Source: a virus. From it: 48,077 bases of DNA. The translations under genes and the position numbers were made by a program. Shown here one piece after another: positions 7,483-14,432 of this stretch (positions within the stretch are counted from its first letter, which is position 1; each line of letters begins with the position of its first letter). Below the pieces are notes generated by a model. It worked only from the letters and a program-made list of their open reading frames with translations. It did not search any database and was not told the DNA's origin. The stretch covers positions 1 to 48,077 of the IMG/VR virus record IMGVR_UViG_3300008267_004387; one strand, 5' to 3'.

Positions 7483-7978
7483 TACGTTTCCTTTGTCGTT
7501 TAATTGCTAAATCTAATTTAAATTTACTTACCTTGGATACAAAACACACGCCATCCAAGTGATCTAATTCGTGTAAGAAGCATCGTGCATCAATGCCGTC
7601 AAGTCTTATTATAACAGGATTTTTGTCTCTGTCAAAAAATTCGACTACAATATTTTCTGGACGTTTCACTGCTAACAACAAATTTGGAAAACTCAAACAT
7701 CCTTCGTAATCTTGAGTCTCTTCATCGCTGGTAGCAATAACTTTAGGATTGAATACTGCAAAAGGTTCAGTGACTCCTTGCAGGTTTCTTGTGTACATTG
7801 TAAACACACGGGCTTCAATACCGCATTGTGGTGCTGCTAATCCTATGCCGTTTTCAGCGTACATAAGTTTAACCATTTGTTCTTCTAGGTCCTTTGGATC
7901 CATTACCGGATTATCAAAATCAAATTCCGGCATAGGTTTGTCTAGTATATTATTTGGATGTAAGACTAATTTCAGCAT
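7445..7978 (-). CDS. def: Peptide deformylase
   Basis: A 177-residue enzyme that removes formyl groups from nascent protein N-termini. All three PDF motifs are intact: GIGLAAPQ (44-51), EGCLSFP (92-98) and the metal-binding HELDH (136-140). C94 and the two His of HELDH should bind the metal. A basic tail of about 25 residues follows the catalytic core, whereas the cyanophage PDFs I know of are shorter, without a long tail. It overlaps dnaJ by 29 bases and clpA by 38 bases, so the three form one operon concerned with new protein processing. Confidence 0.95.
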   Translation of the reverse strand: MLKLVLHPNNILDKPMPEFDFDNPVMDPKDLEEQMVKLMYAENGIGLAAPQCGIEARVFTMYTRNLQGVTEPFAVFNPKVIATSDEETQDYEGCLSFPNLLLAVKRPENIVVEFFDRDKNPVIIRLDGIDARCFLHELDHLDGVCFVSKVSKFKLDLAIKRQRKRNGRTQQRASASI

Positions 7979-8813
7979 ATAATTTTTCTAGTTTTTCTTT
8001 AAGTTCTTGATCAGTTACTGCCGGGATCTGCATTTTTATTTTAATAATGAGGTCTCCGCGGAAGTTACTGTTTATGTTTTTAAATCCTAATCCTGCTGAT
8101 GCAAAATCACTACTGGGATCAACACCCGGTGGCAGATTAAATCTTACATTTTTACCACCTGGGATTTCTACCATTTTAGTACAGCCGAGCATAGCTTCAA
8201 ACGGATTAATTGCAATATAGGCAATAAGGTGATCACCGAATCGTTCGTACAGTTGTGTAGGCTCAACTACCACAGTAACTAATAAATCGCCACGGGGTAA
8301 ATTACCTATACTGTCGTCTCCCATTCCGTGATATCGAATAGTTTGACCACTTTGTATGCCAGGTGGTACCTTGATTAGTACAGTTTGATTTTTACCAGAC
8401 GGTAATTTATAATTGGCTTCTAGTTCTGTACCGGTGTAACTTTTATCAAATGCAATTTTTATGTTGATATTTAAATCACGATTTTTAGCTCGTCGTTGAC
8501 CTTGCCTAAAGATTTCTTCAAAAGGATGCCCCCTTCCGAATCCTTGCCCAAACATAGAACCAACATCAAACCATCCTTGTCCACCGCCACCTTGTGCAGT
8601 AAACGGATTAAAACCCTGTCCATTTTTTTCTGCATCGTACATGGCTTTCTTGTCTGGATCGCTTAATGTATCATAGGCTTGACTTATTTCTTGAAAACGT
8701 TTGGTATCACCACCTTTATCGGGGTGATGCTTACCGGCAAGCTTTCTATAAGACTTCTTTATTTCGTCCAAAGATGCATTTTCATTAACTTCTAAAATTT
8801 TATAGTAATCCAT
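7950..8813 (-). CDS. dnaJ: DnaJ/CbpA-type co-chaperone (no zinc finger)
   Basis: A 287-residue J-domain protein that would stimulate host DnaK. The J domain covers residues 1-60 with HPD at 30-32. A Gly/Phe-rich linker (about 65-105) and two C-terminal substrate-binding domains follow. The four CxxCxGxG repeats of class A DnaJ are absent, so it is class B, like CbpA. The ATG at 8813 gives the canonical MDYYKILEV start; an upstream in-frame extension of 14 residues is rejected because it runs into the -10 box. That promoter leaves only six bases between TATAAT and ATG, so the mRNA is probably leaderless. No SD is visible. Confidence 0.93.
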   Translation of the reverse strand: MDYYKILEVNENASLDEIKKSYRKLAGKHHPDKGGDTKRFQEISQAYDTLSDPDKKAMYDAEKNGQGFNPFTAQGGGGQGWFDVGSMFGQGFGRGHPFEEIFRQGQRRAKNRDLNINIKIAFDKSYTGTELEANYKLPSGKNQTVLIKVPPGIQSGQTIRYHGMGDDSIGNLPRGDLLVTVVVEPTQLYERFGDHLIAYIAINPFEAMLGCTKMVEIPGGKNVRFNLPPGVDPSSDFASAGLGFKNINSNFRGDLIIKIKMQIPAVTDQELKEKLEKLYAEISLTSK

Positions 8814-8819
8814 AGCACT

Positions 8820-8848
8820 ATTATATATTAAAAAAATGATGATGTCAA
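8820..8848 (-). promoter_or_regulatory. Consensus sigma70 promoter for dnaJ-def-clpA
   Basis: On the minus strand TTGACA (8848-8843) and TATAAT (8825-8820) are both perfect and separated by 17 bases, the ideal host RNA polymerase promoter. The expected +1 falls on or next to the A of the dnaJ ATG (8813). Confidence 0.85.
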
Positions 8849-8859
8849 CATACAAATGA

Positions 8860-8885
8860 CAAAGGGCATATTTCTATGCCCTTTG
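8860..8885 (-). terminator. Hairpin terminator after the lysis operon
   Basis: An 11-bp stem (arms 8860-8870 and 8875-8885, core AAAGGGCATA/TATGCCCTTT) with a four-base loop lies 18 bases after the stop of the exported-protein gene. The following T-tract is short and interrupted, so efficiency is uncertain. The sigma70 promoter for dnaJ starts 12 bases further on. Confidence 0.7.
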
Positions 8886-8903
8886 GTTGGAGTAAAAAGT
8901 AGT

Positions 8904-9134
8904 TTACTTCTTGGCAGCAGGAATGTCTGTACCTTCGAGTTTCTTGCGAACTTTGATTTGTTTACATTCTTCTACTACTTTGCCGTTTTTATCTTTAACT
9001 TCTTTACCTGCTTTGTCTTTCTTTGGGTGGCATACGGTTTTCATTTCGCCCTTGCCAGGCCCTTCTTTGTCATCGGCAGCGTAAACATTGCCAATTAACG
9101 CTAGACTTGTTACTAATGCTAGAATAAATTTCAT
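8904..9134 (-). CDS. Small exported protein with signal peptide
   Basis: A 76-residue protein. The ATG at 9134 is chosen over an upstream one because it has a perfect AAGGAG seven bases before it and starts a textbook signal peptide: a short basic start, hydrophobic core FILALVTSLALIG and cleavage after VYA (about residue 19). The mature part is short, highly charged and has two Cys (C35, C57) that could form a disulfide outside the cytoplasm. It is last gene of the lysis operon and its SD overlaps the holin stop codon. Function unknown; a periplasmic role during lysis or infection is an inference. Confidence 0.8.
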   Translation of the reverse strand: MKFILALVTSLALIGNVYAADDKEGPGKGEMKTVCHPKKDKAGKEVKDKNGKVVEECKQIKVRKKLEGTDIPAAKK

Positions 9135-9144
9135 AATTGTCTCC

Positions 9145-9732
9145 TTAAATTTCTGGATCATATTGTGGTGGAGGTGCCTTCTTTCCACCCCAACCTGTAG
9201 TTACTCCGGCTGCTGGTGCCCCAAACCCGCCACTCGCTGGCGCTCCAAATCCTGGATTGCCACCAAAGCTCGCTGGTGCTGGAGATGCGCCTCCAAAGCT
9301 GCCTCCCCCGCCCACGGGTTGTGAGCCCCAGGAATTTGTGACTGGTGCTGGTGCACCAAATCCACCGGCTGTGGACTGTCCGACTGGTGCCGGAGGCGTA
9401 TATGTTGTTCCGACATTCGCTGGTAGGTTGATTCCGCCATTGTTTGCTCCTCCTAGTTTTTCCTGTGTACGACCATATGCCGCAATACCTAGAACAGCAC
9501 CCATAGCAATGTGATACAATCCAGCGCCCTGTAATGTAATAGGTTGCCATTGGACATTGACCTGACCTTTACTTACACTCTGTAGTATACTCCATAGTAC
9601 TGGGAATATTACAAAGTCTGCAATACAAGTCAACATATATGACCATCCCATCATAGGACGCCATTTACTGTTCATCCAGTCTTCTTTCTTCTTTTCAGAA
9701 GCACTCATTTTTTCATATTCTTTATTGCTCAT
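9145..9732 (-). CDS. Holin-like membrane protein with long Gly/Pro/Ala tail
   Basis: A 195-residue protein. Residues about 20-90 look like a three-helix holin of the GTA/phage type (KWRPMMGWSYMLTCIADFVIFPVLWS, then GAGLYHIAMGAVLGIAAYGR), with at least two clear membrane spans. Residues about 95-185 are low complexity, rich in Gly, Pro, Ala, Phe and Thr, and atypically long for a holin. AGGTG precedes the start. The setting is a lysis cassette with spanins and an endolysin, so a role in timing endolysin release is likely. Which of this and the neighbouring DUF4337-like protein is the true holin cannot be decided from sequence. Confidence 0.75.
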   Translation of the reverse strand: MSNKEYEKMSASEKKKEDWMNSKWRPMMGWSYMLTCIADFVIFPVLWSILQSVSKGQVNVQWQPITLQGAGLYHIAMGAVLGIAAYGRTQEKLGGANNGGINLPANVGTTYTPPAPVGQSTAGGFGAPAPVTNSWGSQPVGGGGSFGGASPAPASFGGNPGFGAPASGGFGAPAAGVTTGWGGKKAPPPQYDPEI

Positions 9733-9742
9733 CGCTCACCTC

Positions 9743-10261
9743 TTATAAACTAAATGGAAGCCAAAGCCATAGTGCTTGACTTACAAACAAACTACCAGCT
9801 GCCCCTACAACTAAACTAACCCAAAACATTGGCATACTTACTGCAAGAATACTAGCAGTGAGTAGAACAATAGCAATTTGTAGTACGCTACCACCCCAGG
9901 TAAACCAAGGAGATTTTTGTCTAGCTTGCTCGCGTTCAGTTTCTAATGCTTTGGCCTTTTGCATGATTTCTTTTTTATCTGCTTCCATACGAGCAGCTTC
10001 TGCTAGAAACTTTTCTTTGTTAGCGGGAATCTTTGATTCTACTGCGGCAGTTTCATAAAGAACTTGTCGAACATTCTTTGCTTGATACCATGCCCATTGA
10101 TTATTAGCAGCAATAGTGTTGTTCATAATTTTACTGCTGTTTTGTCCTCCAACCATTGAACTGATTGCTAAAATAGCAGCTAAAAATACAATGACAAATC
10201 CTGCTTTATCTTTGATCTTTGCTTCACGCTCTGAACGTGACAGTGGTTTAACTTCGCTCAT
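9743..10261 (-). CDS. DUF4337-type membrane protein in lysis cassette
   Basis: A 172-residue membrane protein. One span near residues 20-38 (GFVIVFLAAILAISSMVGG) is followed by the motif NNTIAANNQWAWYQAKNVRQ typical of DUF4337 proteins, a helical coiled segment (about 75-115) and two C-terminal spans (about 122-165). Its ATG overlaps the endolysin stop by one base (TAATG). DUF4337 has no established function to my knowledge; here, between endolysin and holin, it may be a second holin, antiholin or pore regulator. This is inference from position and topology. Confidence 0.75.
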   Translation of the reverse strand: MSEVKPLSRSEREAKIKDKAGFVIVFLAAILAISSMVGGQNSSKIMNNTIAANNQWAWYQAKNVRQVLYETAAVESKIPANKEKFLAEAARMEADKKEIMQKAKALETEREQARQKSPWFTWGGSVLQIAIVLLTASILAVSMPMFWVSLVVGAAGSLFVSQALWLWLPFSL

Positions 10262-10893
10262 TAATGTGCTCCTAAAACATGTAATGCGTGTTCGTAGTGC
10301 TTGATACGATCTTCTAGACCAATTGTACCTCCGTTGATACGTTTAGTCAATGTTAGAATGTCGCCCCTGTCCGCCCACTGATTAAGTTTGTTTGTTTCCC
10401 AGAACCAGCAAGCTGATTGTACAGCGCCTTCAAATGTTGCTAGGTAAGCCGGAATTTCTTCAACTGGTGTTTCAATACTGTCAGCAAACGCTTGATAGTT
10501 ATTTTTACCAGTTAATTGAATAAGTCCACGACCTAAATAACGGAATCCGTCACCTGTTTCTTCTGGACCGTTGCCCATACGTCCGCCGTAGACTCTGTTA
10601 GCAATAGCTTCTTGCTTGTTAGGCAATGCTGCAAATTGTGCTGCCAAAGCATCTGTTGGGAAATATTTAGGAAAAATTTTACGCAAAGTTGCTGCTTTGT
10701 AATTTAAATTTTCCTTTAGCATTCTAAAGCCGCCGCTTTCGTGAGCGCATTGTGCTACAAAGGCTGCTACTCTTTGTGGGGTATTAATGTCGTAGTCTGG
10801 TAAACAAATTGCTAATGCTTCGTACCAATGATCTACGTAGGGATTACCTGGAATAAGCTGTGACAGCTGCTCCTGACTTAATATAAAACTCAT
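10261..10893 (-). CDS. GH19 endolysin (chitinase-like peptidoglycan hydrolase)
   Basis: A 210-residue glycoside hydrolase family 19 domain without signal peptide or extra wall-binding domain. The active-site region is CAHESGGFRMLKENLNY: E52 and E61 are the likely catalytic pair. Further on are the GRGLIQLTGKNNY segment and QSACWFWETNKLN, both typical of phage GH19 lysozymes. It would cut the glycan strands of peptidoglycan after release by the holin. SD AGGAG precedes the start, and a possible late promoter (TTAAATAA, 10919-10926) lies 26 bases upstream. Confidence 0.92.
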   Translation of the reverse strand: MSFILSQEQLSQLIPGNPYVDHWYEALAICLPDYDINTPQRVAAFVAQCAHESGGFRMLKENLNYKAATLRKIFPKYFPTDALAAQFAALPNKQEAIANRVYGGRMGNGPEETGDGFRYLGRGLIQLTGKNNYQAFADSIETPVEEIPAYLATFEGAVQSACWFWETNKLNQWADRGDILTLTKRINGGTIGLEDRIKHYEHALHVLGAH

Positions 10894-10918
10894 TATCGCT
10901 CCTAGTCATAATGTACAG

Positions 10919-10926
10919 TTATTTAA
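10919..10926 (-). promoter_or_regulatory. Possible late promoter for the endolysin
   Basis: TTAAATAA on the minus strand, centred in the palindrome AGTTATTTAACT and overlapping the o-spanin stop codon. It deviates from GATAAATA at two positions, so this is a weak call. Confidence 0.35.
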
Positions 10927-11185
10927 CTGAATCGAACAGTTTTTTCTGCTCGTCGTACCACTCTTTCCAACCATCTACTTTATTTGAACATTGATAATAA
11001 AGTGTATAGTTGTTAACTATTACTTTTAATAGATCGGTTATCGCTACCTTATCACCGGCTATTTGTTGTAGTTCCTGACATTGTTCCGTTAGATTTTTAG
11101 GAACTTCAGGAAAGTTTCTTTTAACAGGAGTTACAACGGAACATCCTGTTAAAAATATTGCAAAGATTACTGCAAGATGTTTCAT
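10919..11185 (-). CDS. Outer-membrane spanin lipoprotein (Rz1-like)
   Basis: An 88-residue small lipoprotein. The N-terminus MKHLAVIFAIFLTGC is a signal peptide with lipobox LTGC; C15 would be lipidated and the mature protein anchored in the outer membrane facing the periplasm. The rest is helical. Its start overlaps the upstream gene by four bases (ATGA). Together with that gene it fits the two-component spanin pair that joins and disrupts the outer membrane in the last step of lysis of Gram-negative hosts. Rz1 proteins are often proline-rich; this one is only slightly so. Confidence 0.8.
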   Translation of the reverse strand: MKHLAVIFAIFLTGCSVVTPVKRNFPEVPKNLTEQCQELQQIAGDKVAITDLLKVIVNNYTLYYQCSNKVDGWKEWYDEQKKLFDSVK

Positions 11186-11727
11186 TTCTTGTTATCCTTT
11201 ACAATTTGATTCAACTCTTTAATTGCTGCCTTGTTGTGCTCGTCAATTATAATTTGAGGAACAGGGCAACTTTTAAGAGCATTCTCAAGCTCTTTTTGTC
11301 TAGCTGCAAATTTTTCGCGTTCAGCTTGACTCATGTCCTTGGTAATTTCTACAGTATCGCCTTTTACTATTCGATCAATATATTCTATTTGTGTTTTAGC
11401 ACGTTCTTTAACTATACGATCTTTATAAACAATTTTTTCTTCAATTTTTACATTAGTCTCTTTAGATTTGTCTTCGGCTACTCTTACTTTTTCTTCTAAC
11501 TCTCTTACTCTAGCCTGCCATTTTTCTTCGTTGGCAATCACGCCTTGAAAGTATACACCTACTAATAGTAAGATAATAGAAATTACTTTAATTGGAAGTG
11601 CGTTGTTTGATATAAAAGGAATCTTTTTAAGAATCCAAGATGCAATCAATCCAATTACACCTGCAATTAATACGAGAGACCAAAACCAATCAGGTAAAAA
11701 ACTTAACATCCAAGTTATTTGCCACAT
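11182..11727 (-). CDS. Inner-membrane spanin-like protein (Rz-like)
   Basis: A 181-residue protein with two hydrophobic spans near the N-terminus (about 10-33 and 44-65), followed by a long charged coiled coil (about 68-165) with a Cys near 154. Rz proteins usually have a single N-terminal span and a periplasmic coiled coil, so the extra span is unusual. The immediate downstream partner, overlapping by ATGA, is a lipobox protein, which makes the spanin assignment likely. SD GGAG precedes the start, and the ATG overlaps the preceding stop codon (TAATG). Confidence 0.75.
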   Translation of the reverse strand: MWQITWMLSFLPDWFWSLVLIAGVIGLIASWILKKIPFISNNALPIKVISIILLLVGVYFQGVIANEEKWQARVRELEEKVRVAEDKSKETNVKIEEKIVYKDRIVKERAKTQIEYIDRIVKGDTVEITKDMSQAEREKFAARQKELENALKSCPVPQIIIDEHNKAAIKELNQIVKDNKK

Positions 11728-12440
11728 TATAATTTCTCCAATGCTACTGCAAAGTTTCCATTTTCAAATACAAATGTTTGGTTAATTTTAGTTATGTTAT
11801 AGTTTCCAATGTACTTGGTTAGATAAAGTGATTCAGCTATGTCTTTGTTTTCAATCATTATTCTACCTGGAAGACTTTCATACACTTCGGATCTAGAGCC
11901 AAAGCCCTTAATTCTCATACGTAAAGGTTCTGCGTATTTCTTTTGAAATACTAGATCGTCATTGTCTACACTTATACTTTCAAGATAGCTTTTGTTAAAA
12001 AAGTTACTGAAATTATTTAAACTATTTTCTTTAATTTTTATCTCGTAGTCGTTTGGACTAGTTGGAATCATTTCATTAAGATTGTCTAACGGTAACGAGT
12101 TAAAACTTTTATAATATCTAAATTTAAAATCTTTGTTACCAGTTAAGTTAGAAAGTCCATACATTATTTCTTGAATTTGTTCAGCAACTCGTTTAGTTCT
12201 TTCTAATTCAACAAACACTTTATACTTTCCATCATCCAGCTCGCCAGGACTTGCATCAGCGTCTAACACAAAGTCGTATCCACGCTCAACAAAATTTACA
12301 AGATCTTCTGCTGGTTCTTTATCTTCTACGGTAAAACTTAAAACTACGATGTCTTTGTCATTGCCCATTTTTGAAGCATAACTATCAACTTCAAATATAT
12401 GTTCAATAAGATCGTGTAAATCGTTTTCTTTTAAACTCAT
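11727..12440 (-). CDS. Conserved marine-phage protein, probably structural
   Basis: A 237-residue soluble protein. I use the ATG at 12440 (MSLKENDLHDLIEH), which has GGAG six bases upstream and follows the upstream stop by one base, rather than a hydrophobic extension from an upstream start inside the neighbour. The N-terminal segment (DLIEHIFEVDSYASKMGNDKDIVVLSF) is a pattern I recognise from T4-like marine phages. The C-terminal half is mixed beta. No function is established; it pairs with the upstream 190-residue gene. Confidence 0.85.
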   Translation of the reverse strand: MSLKENDLHDLIEHIFEVDSYASKMGNDKDIVVLSFTVEDKEPAEDLVNFVERGYDFVLDADASPGELDDGKYKVFVELERTKRVAEQIQEIMYGLSNLTGNKDFKFRYYKSFNSLPLDNLNEMIPTSPNDYEIKIKENSLNNFSNFFNKSYLESISVDNDDLVFQKKYAEPLRMRIKGFGSRSEVYESLPGRIMIENKDIAESLYLTKYIGNYNITKINQTFVFENGNFAVALEKL

Positions 12441-12441
12441 A

Positions 12442-13014
12442 TTAAGCTCCTGGTGCCATTGGCATAGCACCTGCCATAGGAGCAGCGGCGCCAGCAGGAG
12501 CACCTGTTCCAGCTTGTGCAGTCATTTCATCTGCCGTCTCAGCTGGTGCAGCTTGTTTTCCTTCAGTGCTGCCAATACCAATGCTTTCTCTCATCTTTGT
12601 CATATATCCTTCGAAGATATCTGAAACAAGTTTACGTGGCATAGTAATTTCTACTACCCATACAGGATTACGATCTAATTTACCCTTTTGAGTACCTGGG
12701 CGTAGATCGTCGTGTGTTTTTACTTCTCGTGGTTCTAAAAGGTGTGTGCGCTCGTAACGTACTTTACATCCGTAATCTAACAGACGTTTAGCAGCCATAG
12801 GATCTGGCATTTTTTCCATAGGCCACATAAAGCTAGCCTTGATCCAGTGACGTTCAACTAAAGGACCTTCTGCAAGTTCACCGTCCTGCCAATTTTTATA
12901 TACGTACATATCCATTTCGTCAAGCACACGCTCAAAGTCTTTAAGTGTGCTCAAACTAGAGTTGGCGCTGTAGATAGATTCTACATTTTTAATAACATCT
13001 AAAATATCTCTCAT
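12442..13014 (-). CDS. Conserved marine-phage protein with Ala/Pro/Gly-rich tail
   Basis: A 190-residue protein. Residues 1-140 look globular (NWQDGELAEGPLVERHWIKA, WPMEKMPDPMAAKRLLDYGC), resembling a family in cyanophages and related phages. Residues about 150-190 are Ala, Gly, Met and Pro with few charges. SD AGGA lies eight bases upstream. It is the first gene after the intergenic region divergent from phoH, so it probably heads the lysis transcript. No enzymatic motif seen; a virion role is inferred. Confidence 0.85.
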   Translation of the reverse strand: MRDILDVIKNVESIYSANSSLSTLKDFERVLDEMDMYVYKNWQDGELAEGPLVERHWIKASFMWPMEKMPDPMAAKRLLDYGCKVRYERTHLLEPREVKTHDDLRPGTQKGKLDRNPVWVVEITMPRKLVSDIFEGYMTKMRESIGIGSTEGKQAAPAETADEMTAQAGTGAPAGAAAPMAGAMPMAPGA

Positions 13015-13175
13015 TTTGCGTCCTAGAAAATGCTACACTTATTTAGCTGCTGGGAAAGTATATCTTATCATATTATTTTTGGATTTATTTGTTAAATAAA
13101 AATGTAGGACCTCTGTAGTTACTGGGCGGTCGCTACAAGTCCTGCTTTTAACTTTTAAAAAAGTGGGAGAACTTA
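13015..13175. promoter_or_regulatory. Divergent intergenic region between lysis operon and phoH
   Basis: The largest gap in the window, 161 bases. For the minus-strand genes, CTAAATA (13040-13046) is a possible late box 26 bases before the ATG. For phoH, TTAAATAA (13092-13099) is a possible late box followed at once by an imperfect hairpin in the leader: stems 13106-13110/13139-13143 and 13114-13118/13133-13137, then SD GGGAGA before the ATG at 13176. All boxes are weaker than the GATAAATA set. Confidence 0.45.
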
Positions 13176-13895
13176 ATGAGTAAAAACCGCGTAAAAAAAC
13201 GTTTTACTTCCAATGTCAACGTGATTGACTTTCAAACGTATGCACCTCAAAAGAAGCATAAAGTAACACTACTGCCTCGCAATAAAAACCAAGAAACTTA
13301 CCTACAAAAGCTACAGGATGACAAGAAAAGCATCGTGTTTGCTATCGGCCCTGCTGGTACAGGTAAAACAATCATGGCTGTTATGCACGGTATTAAGTTA
13401 CTCCAAGAGGGCATAATTGATAAAATCATTGTGACTAGACCCGCCGTTTCCGTAGATGAAGACCTAGGATTCTTACCAGGTACGCTTAATGAAAAGATGG
13501 CACCATGGACAAGACCTATCTTTGATGTATTAGGAGAATATTATCAACAGAAAGATATTGAGAGTATGTTGTACGAAGGTACAATAGAGATTAGCCCACT
13601 TGCTTATATGCGAGGCAGAACATTTAAAAATGCTTATGTCATAGCAGATGAAATGCAAAATGCCACGCAGAATCAAATGAAAATGTTATTAACTCGTTTA
13701 GGTGAAAATTCCAAAATGGTTGTTACAGGAGATTTAGCACAAGCAGATAGATTAAAAGATAATGGTTTGATTGACTTTATTGGTAGAGTAGAGGACAGAA
13801 GATATCAACATATTGATGTTGCTAGATTCGACCATAAAGACATTGAACGACACCAAGCAGTTGCCGAAGTCTTAAAGATTTACGGCGACGAGTAA
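13176..13895 (+). CDS. phoH: PhoH-like ATPase
   Basis: A 239-residue P-loop protein of the PhoH family, common in marine phages, where its role is unsettled (it has been proposed to be an RNA-associated ATPase or linked to phosphate stress). Walker A GPAGTGKT is at 58-65; the Walker B/DEMQN segment (AYVIADEMQN) is near 154-163; the arginine-rich TGDLAQADRL loop follows. GGGAGA precedes the ATG. It is one of only three plus-strand genes and is transcribed towards, and separated from, the dCMP deaminase gene by a shared bidirectional terminator. Confidence 0.93.
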   Translation: MSKNRVKKRFTSNVNVIDFQTYAPQKKHKVTLLPRNKNQETYLQKLQDDKKSIVFAIGPAGTGKTIMAVMHGIKLLQEGIIDKIIVTRPAVSVDEDLGFLPGTLNEKMAPWTRPIFDVLGEYYQQKDIESMLYEGTIEISPLAYMRGRTFKNAYVIADEMQNATQNQMKMLLTRLGENSKMVVTGDLAQADRLKDNGLIDFIGRVEDRRYQHIDVARFDHKDIERHQAVAEVLKIYGDE

Positions 13896-13902
13896 GTCAA
13901 AA

Positions 13903-13927
13903 AAAAGGGCGCTTTATGCGCCCTTTT
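13903..13927. terminator. Bidirectional terminator between phoH and dCMP deaminase
   Basis: A perfect 10-bp stem (AAAAGGGCGC/GCGCCCTTTT, arms 13903-13912 and 13918-13927) with a five-base loop. On the minus strand it is followed by a run of eight T, a strong terminator; on the plus strand by TTTT then G/T-rich sequence. The last codons of the deaminase gene and its TAA lie inside the stem-loop. Confidence 0.9.
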
Positions 13928-14432
13928 GTGTTTGTGTAACTTCTATTCCTGATTTTTCAAGGAATCGGACTCCCGCATCGTCTCTATAGTTTTCATTATA
14001 GAAAACACGACGAATACCACTTTGGTATATTAGTTTTGCACAATCCAAACAAGGACTGTGAGTAACAAATAAATCAGCATCCAAGCCACTGTTACTAGAT
14101 TTCGCCAATTTCGCAATAGCATTTGACTCAGCATGTAGTACCTCTGGTTTAGTTTTTAGGCCGTAACGTACATTGCGACCTGCCTCTTCGTGCCATCCTT
14201 CGTAGGGATACTGCGCTTCAATTTCTTCAGGACTCAGCCAACCACCTGCACCCTTGTCCCAAACTTTATCTTCACAGGTGTTATCCCAACCAGCAGGCAT
14301 ACCGTTGTAGCCATAGCTGATAACAGTATCGTCTTTGACAATCACAGCCCCAACATTTAATCTAACAGCATGACTGAGCTGGGCAGCACGTTCTGCCCAG
14401 TCCATATATAAATCTATATACTTTTGTTTCAT
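13914..14432 (-). CDS. cd: dCMP deaminase
   Basis: A 172-residue zinc deaminase that converts dCMP to dUMP, supplying dTMP synthesis. The zinc motifs are H100-A-E102 and P127-C128-x-x-C131, and [15 protein letters not shown] (41-55) is the substrate-binding segment of T4-type dCMP deaminases. Residues about 54-95 form an insert between the two halves that is also seen in T4-type enzymes. The final codons are part of the terminator hairpin. Its ATG overlaps the ferredoxin stop (ATGA). Confidence 0.95.
   Translation of the reverse strand: MKQKYIDLYMDWAERAAQLSHAVRLNVGAVIVKDDTVISYGYNGMPAGWDNTCEDKVWDKGAGGWLSPEEIEAQYPYEGWHEEAGRNVRYGLKTKPEVLHAESNAIAKLAKSSNSGLDADLFVTHSPCLDCAKLIYQSGIRRVFYNENYRDDAGVRFLEKSGIEVTQTQKGA

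Noticed and set aside
5239-8813. Bacterial chromosome rather than phage, given dnaJ, def and clpA
   Set aside because: They lie between phage late genes and a lysis cassette, and clp N-terminal context, late octamers and virion genes surround them.
8814-8855. A 14-residue N-terminal extension of DnaJ
   Set aside because: It covers the -10 and -35 boxes of the promoter and precedes the canonical J-domain start.
9158-9550. Alternative frames of 130 and 79 residues within the holin gene
   Set aside because: They arise from the Gly/Pro/Ala-rich low-complexity part of the holin frame and have no plausible start or family.
12441-12503. Hydrophobic extension of the 237-residue gene, looking like a signal peptide
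   Set aside because: It is the Ala/Pro-rich end of the upstream gene read in another frame; the ATG at 12440 has a good SD.
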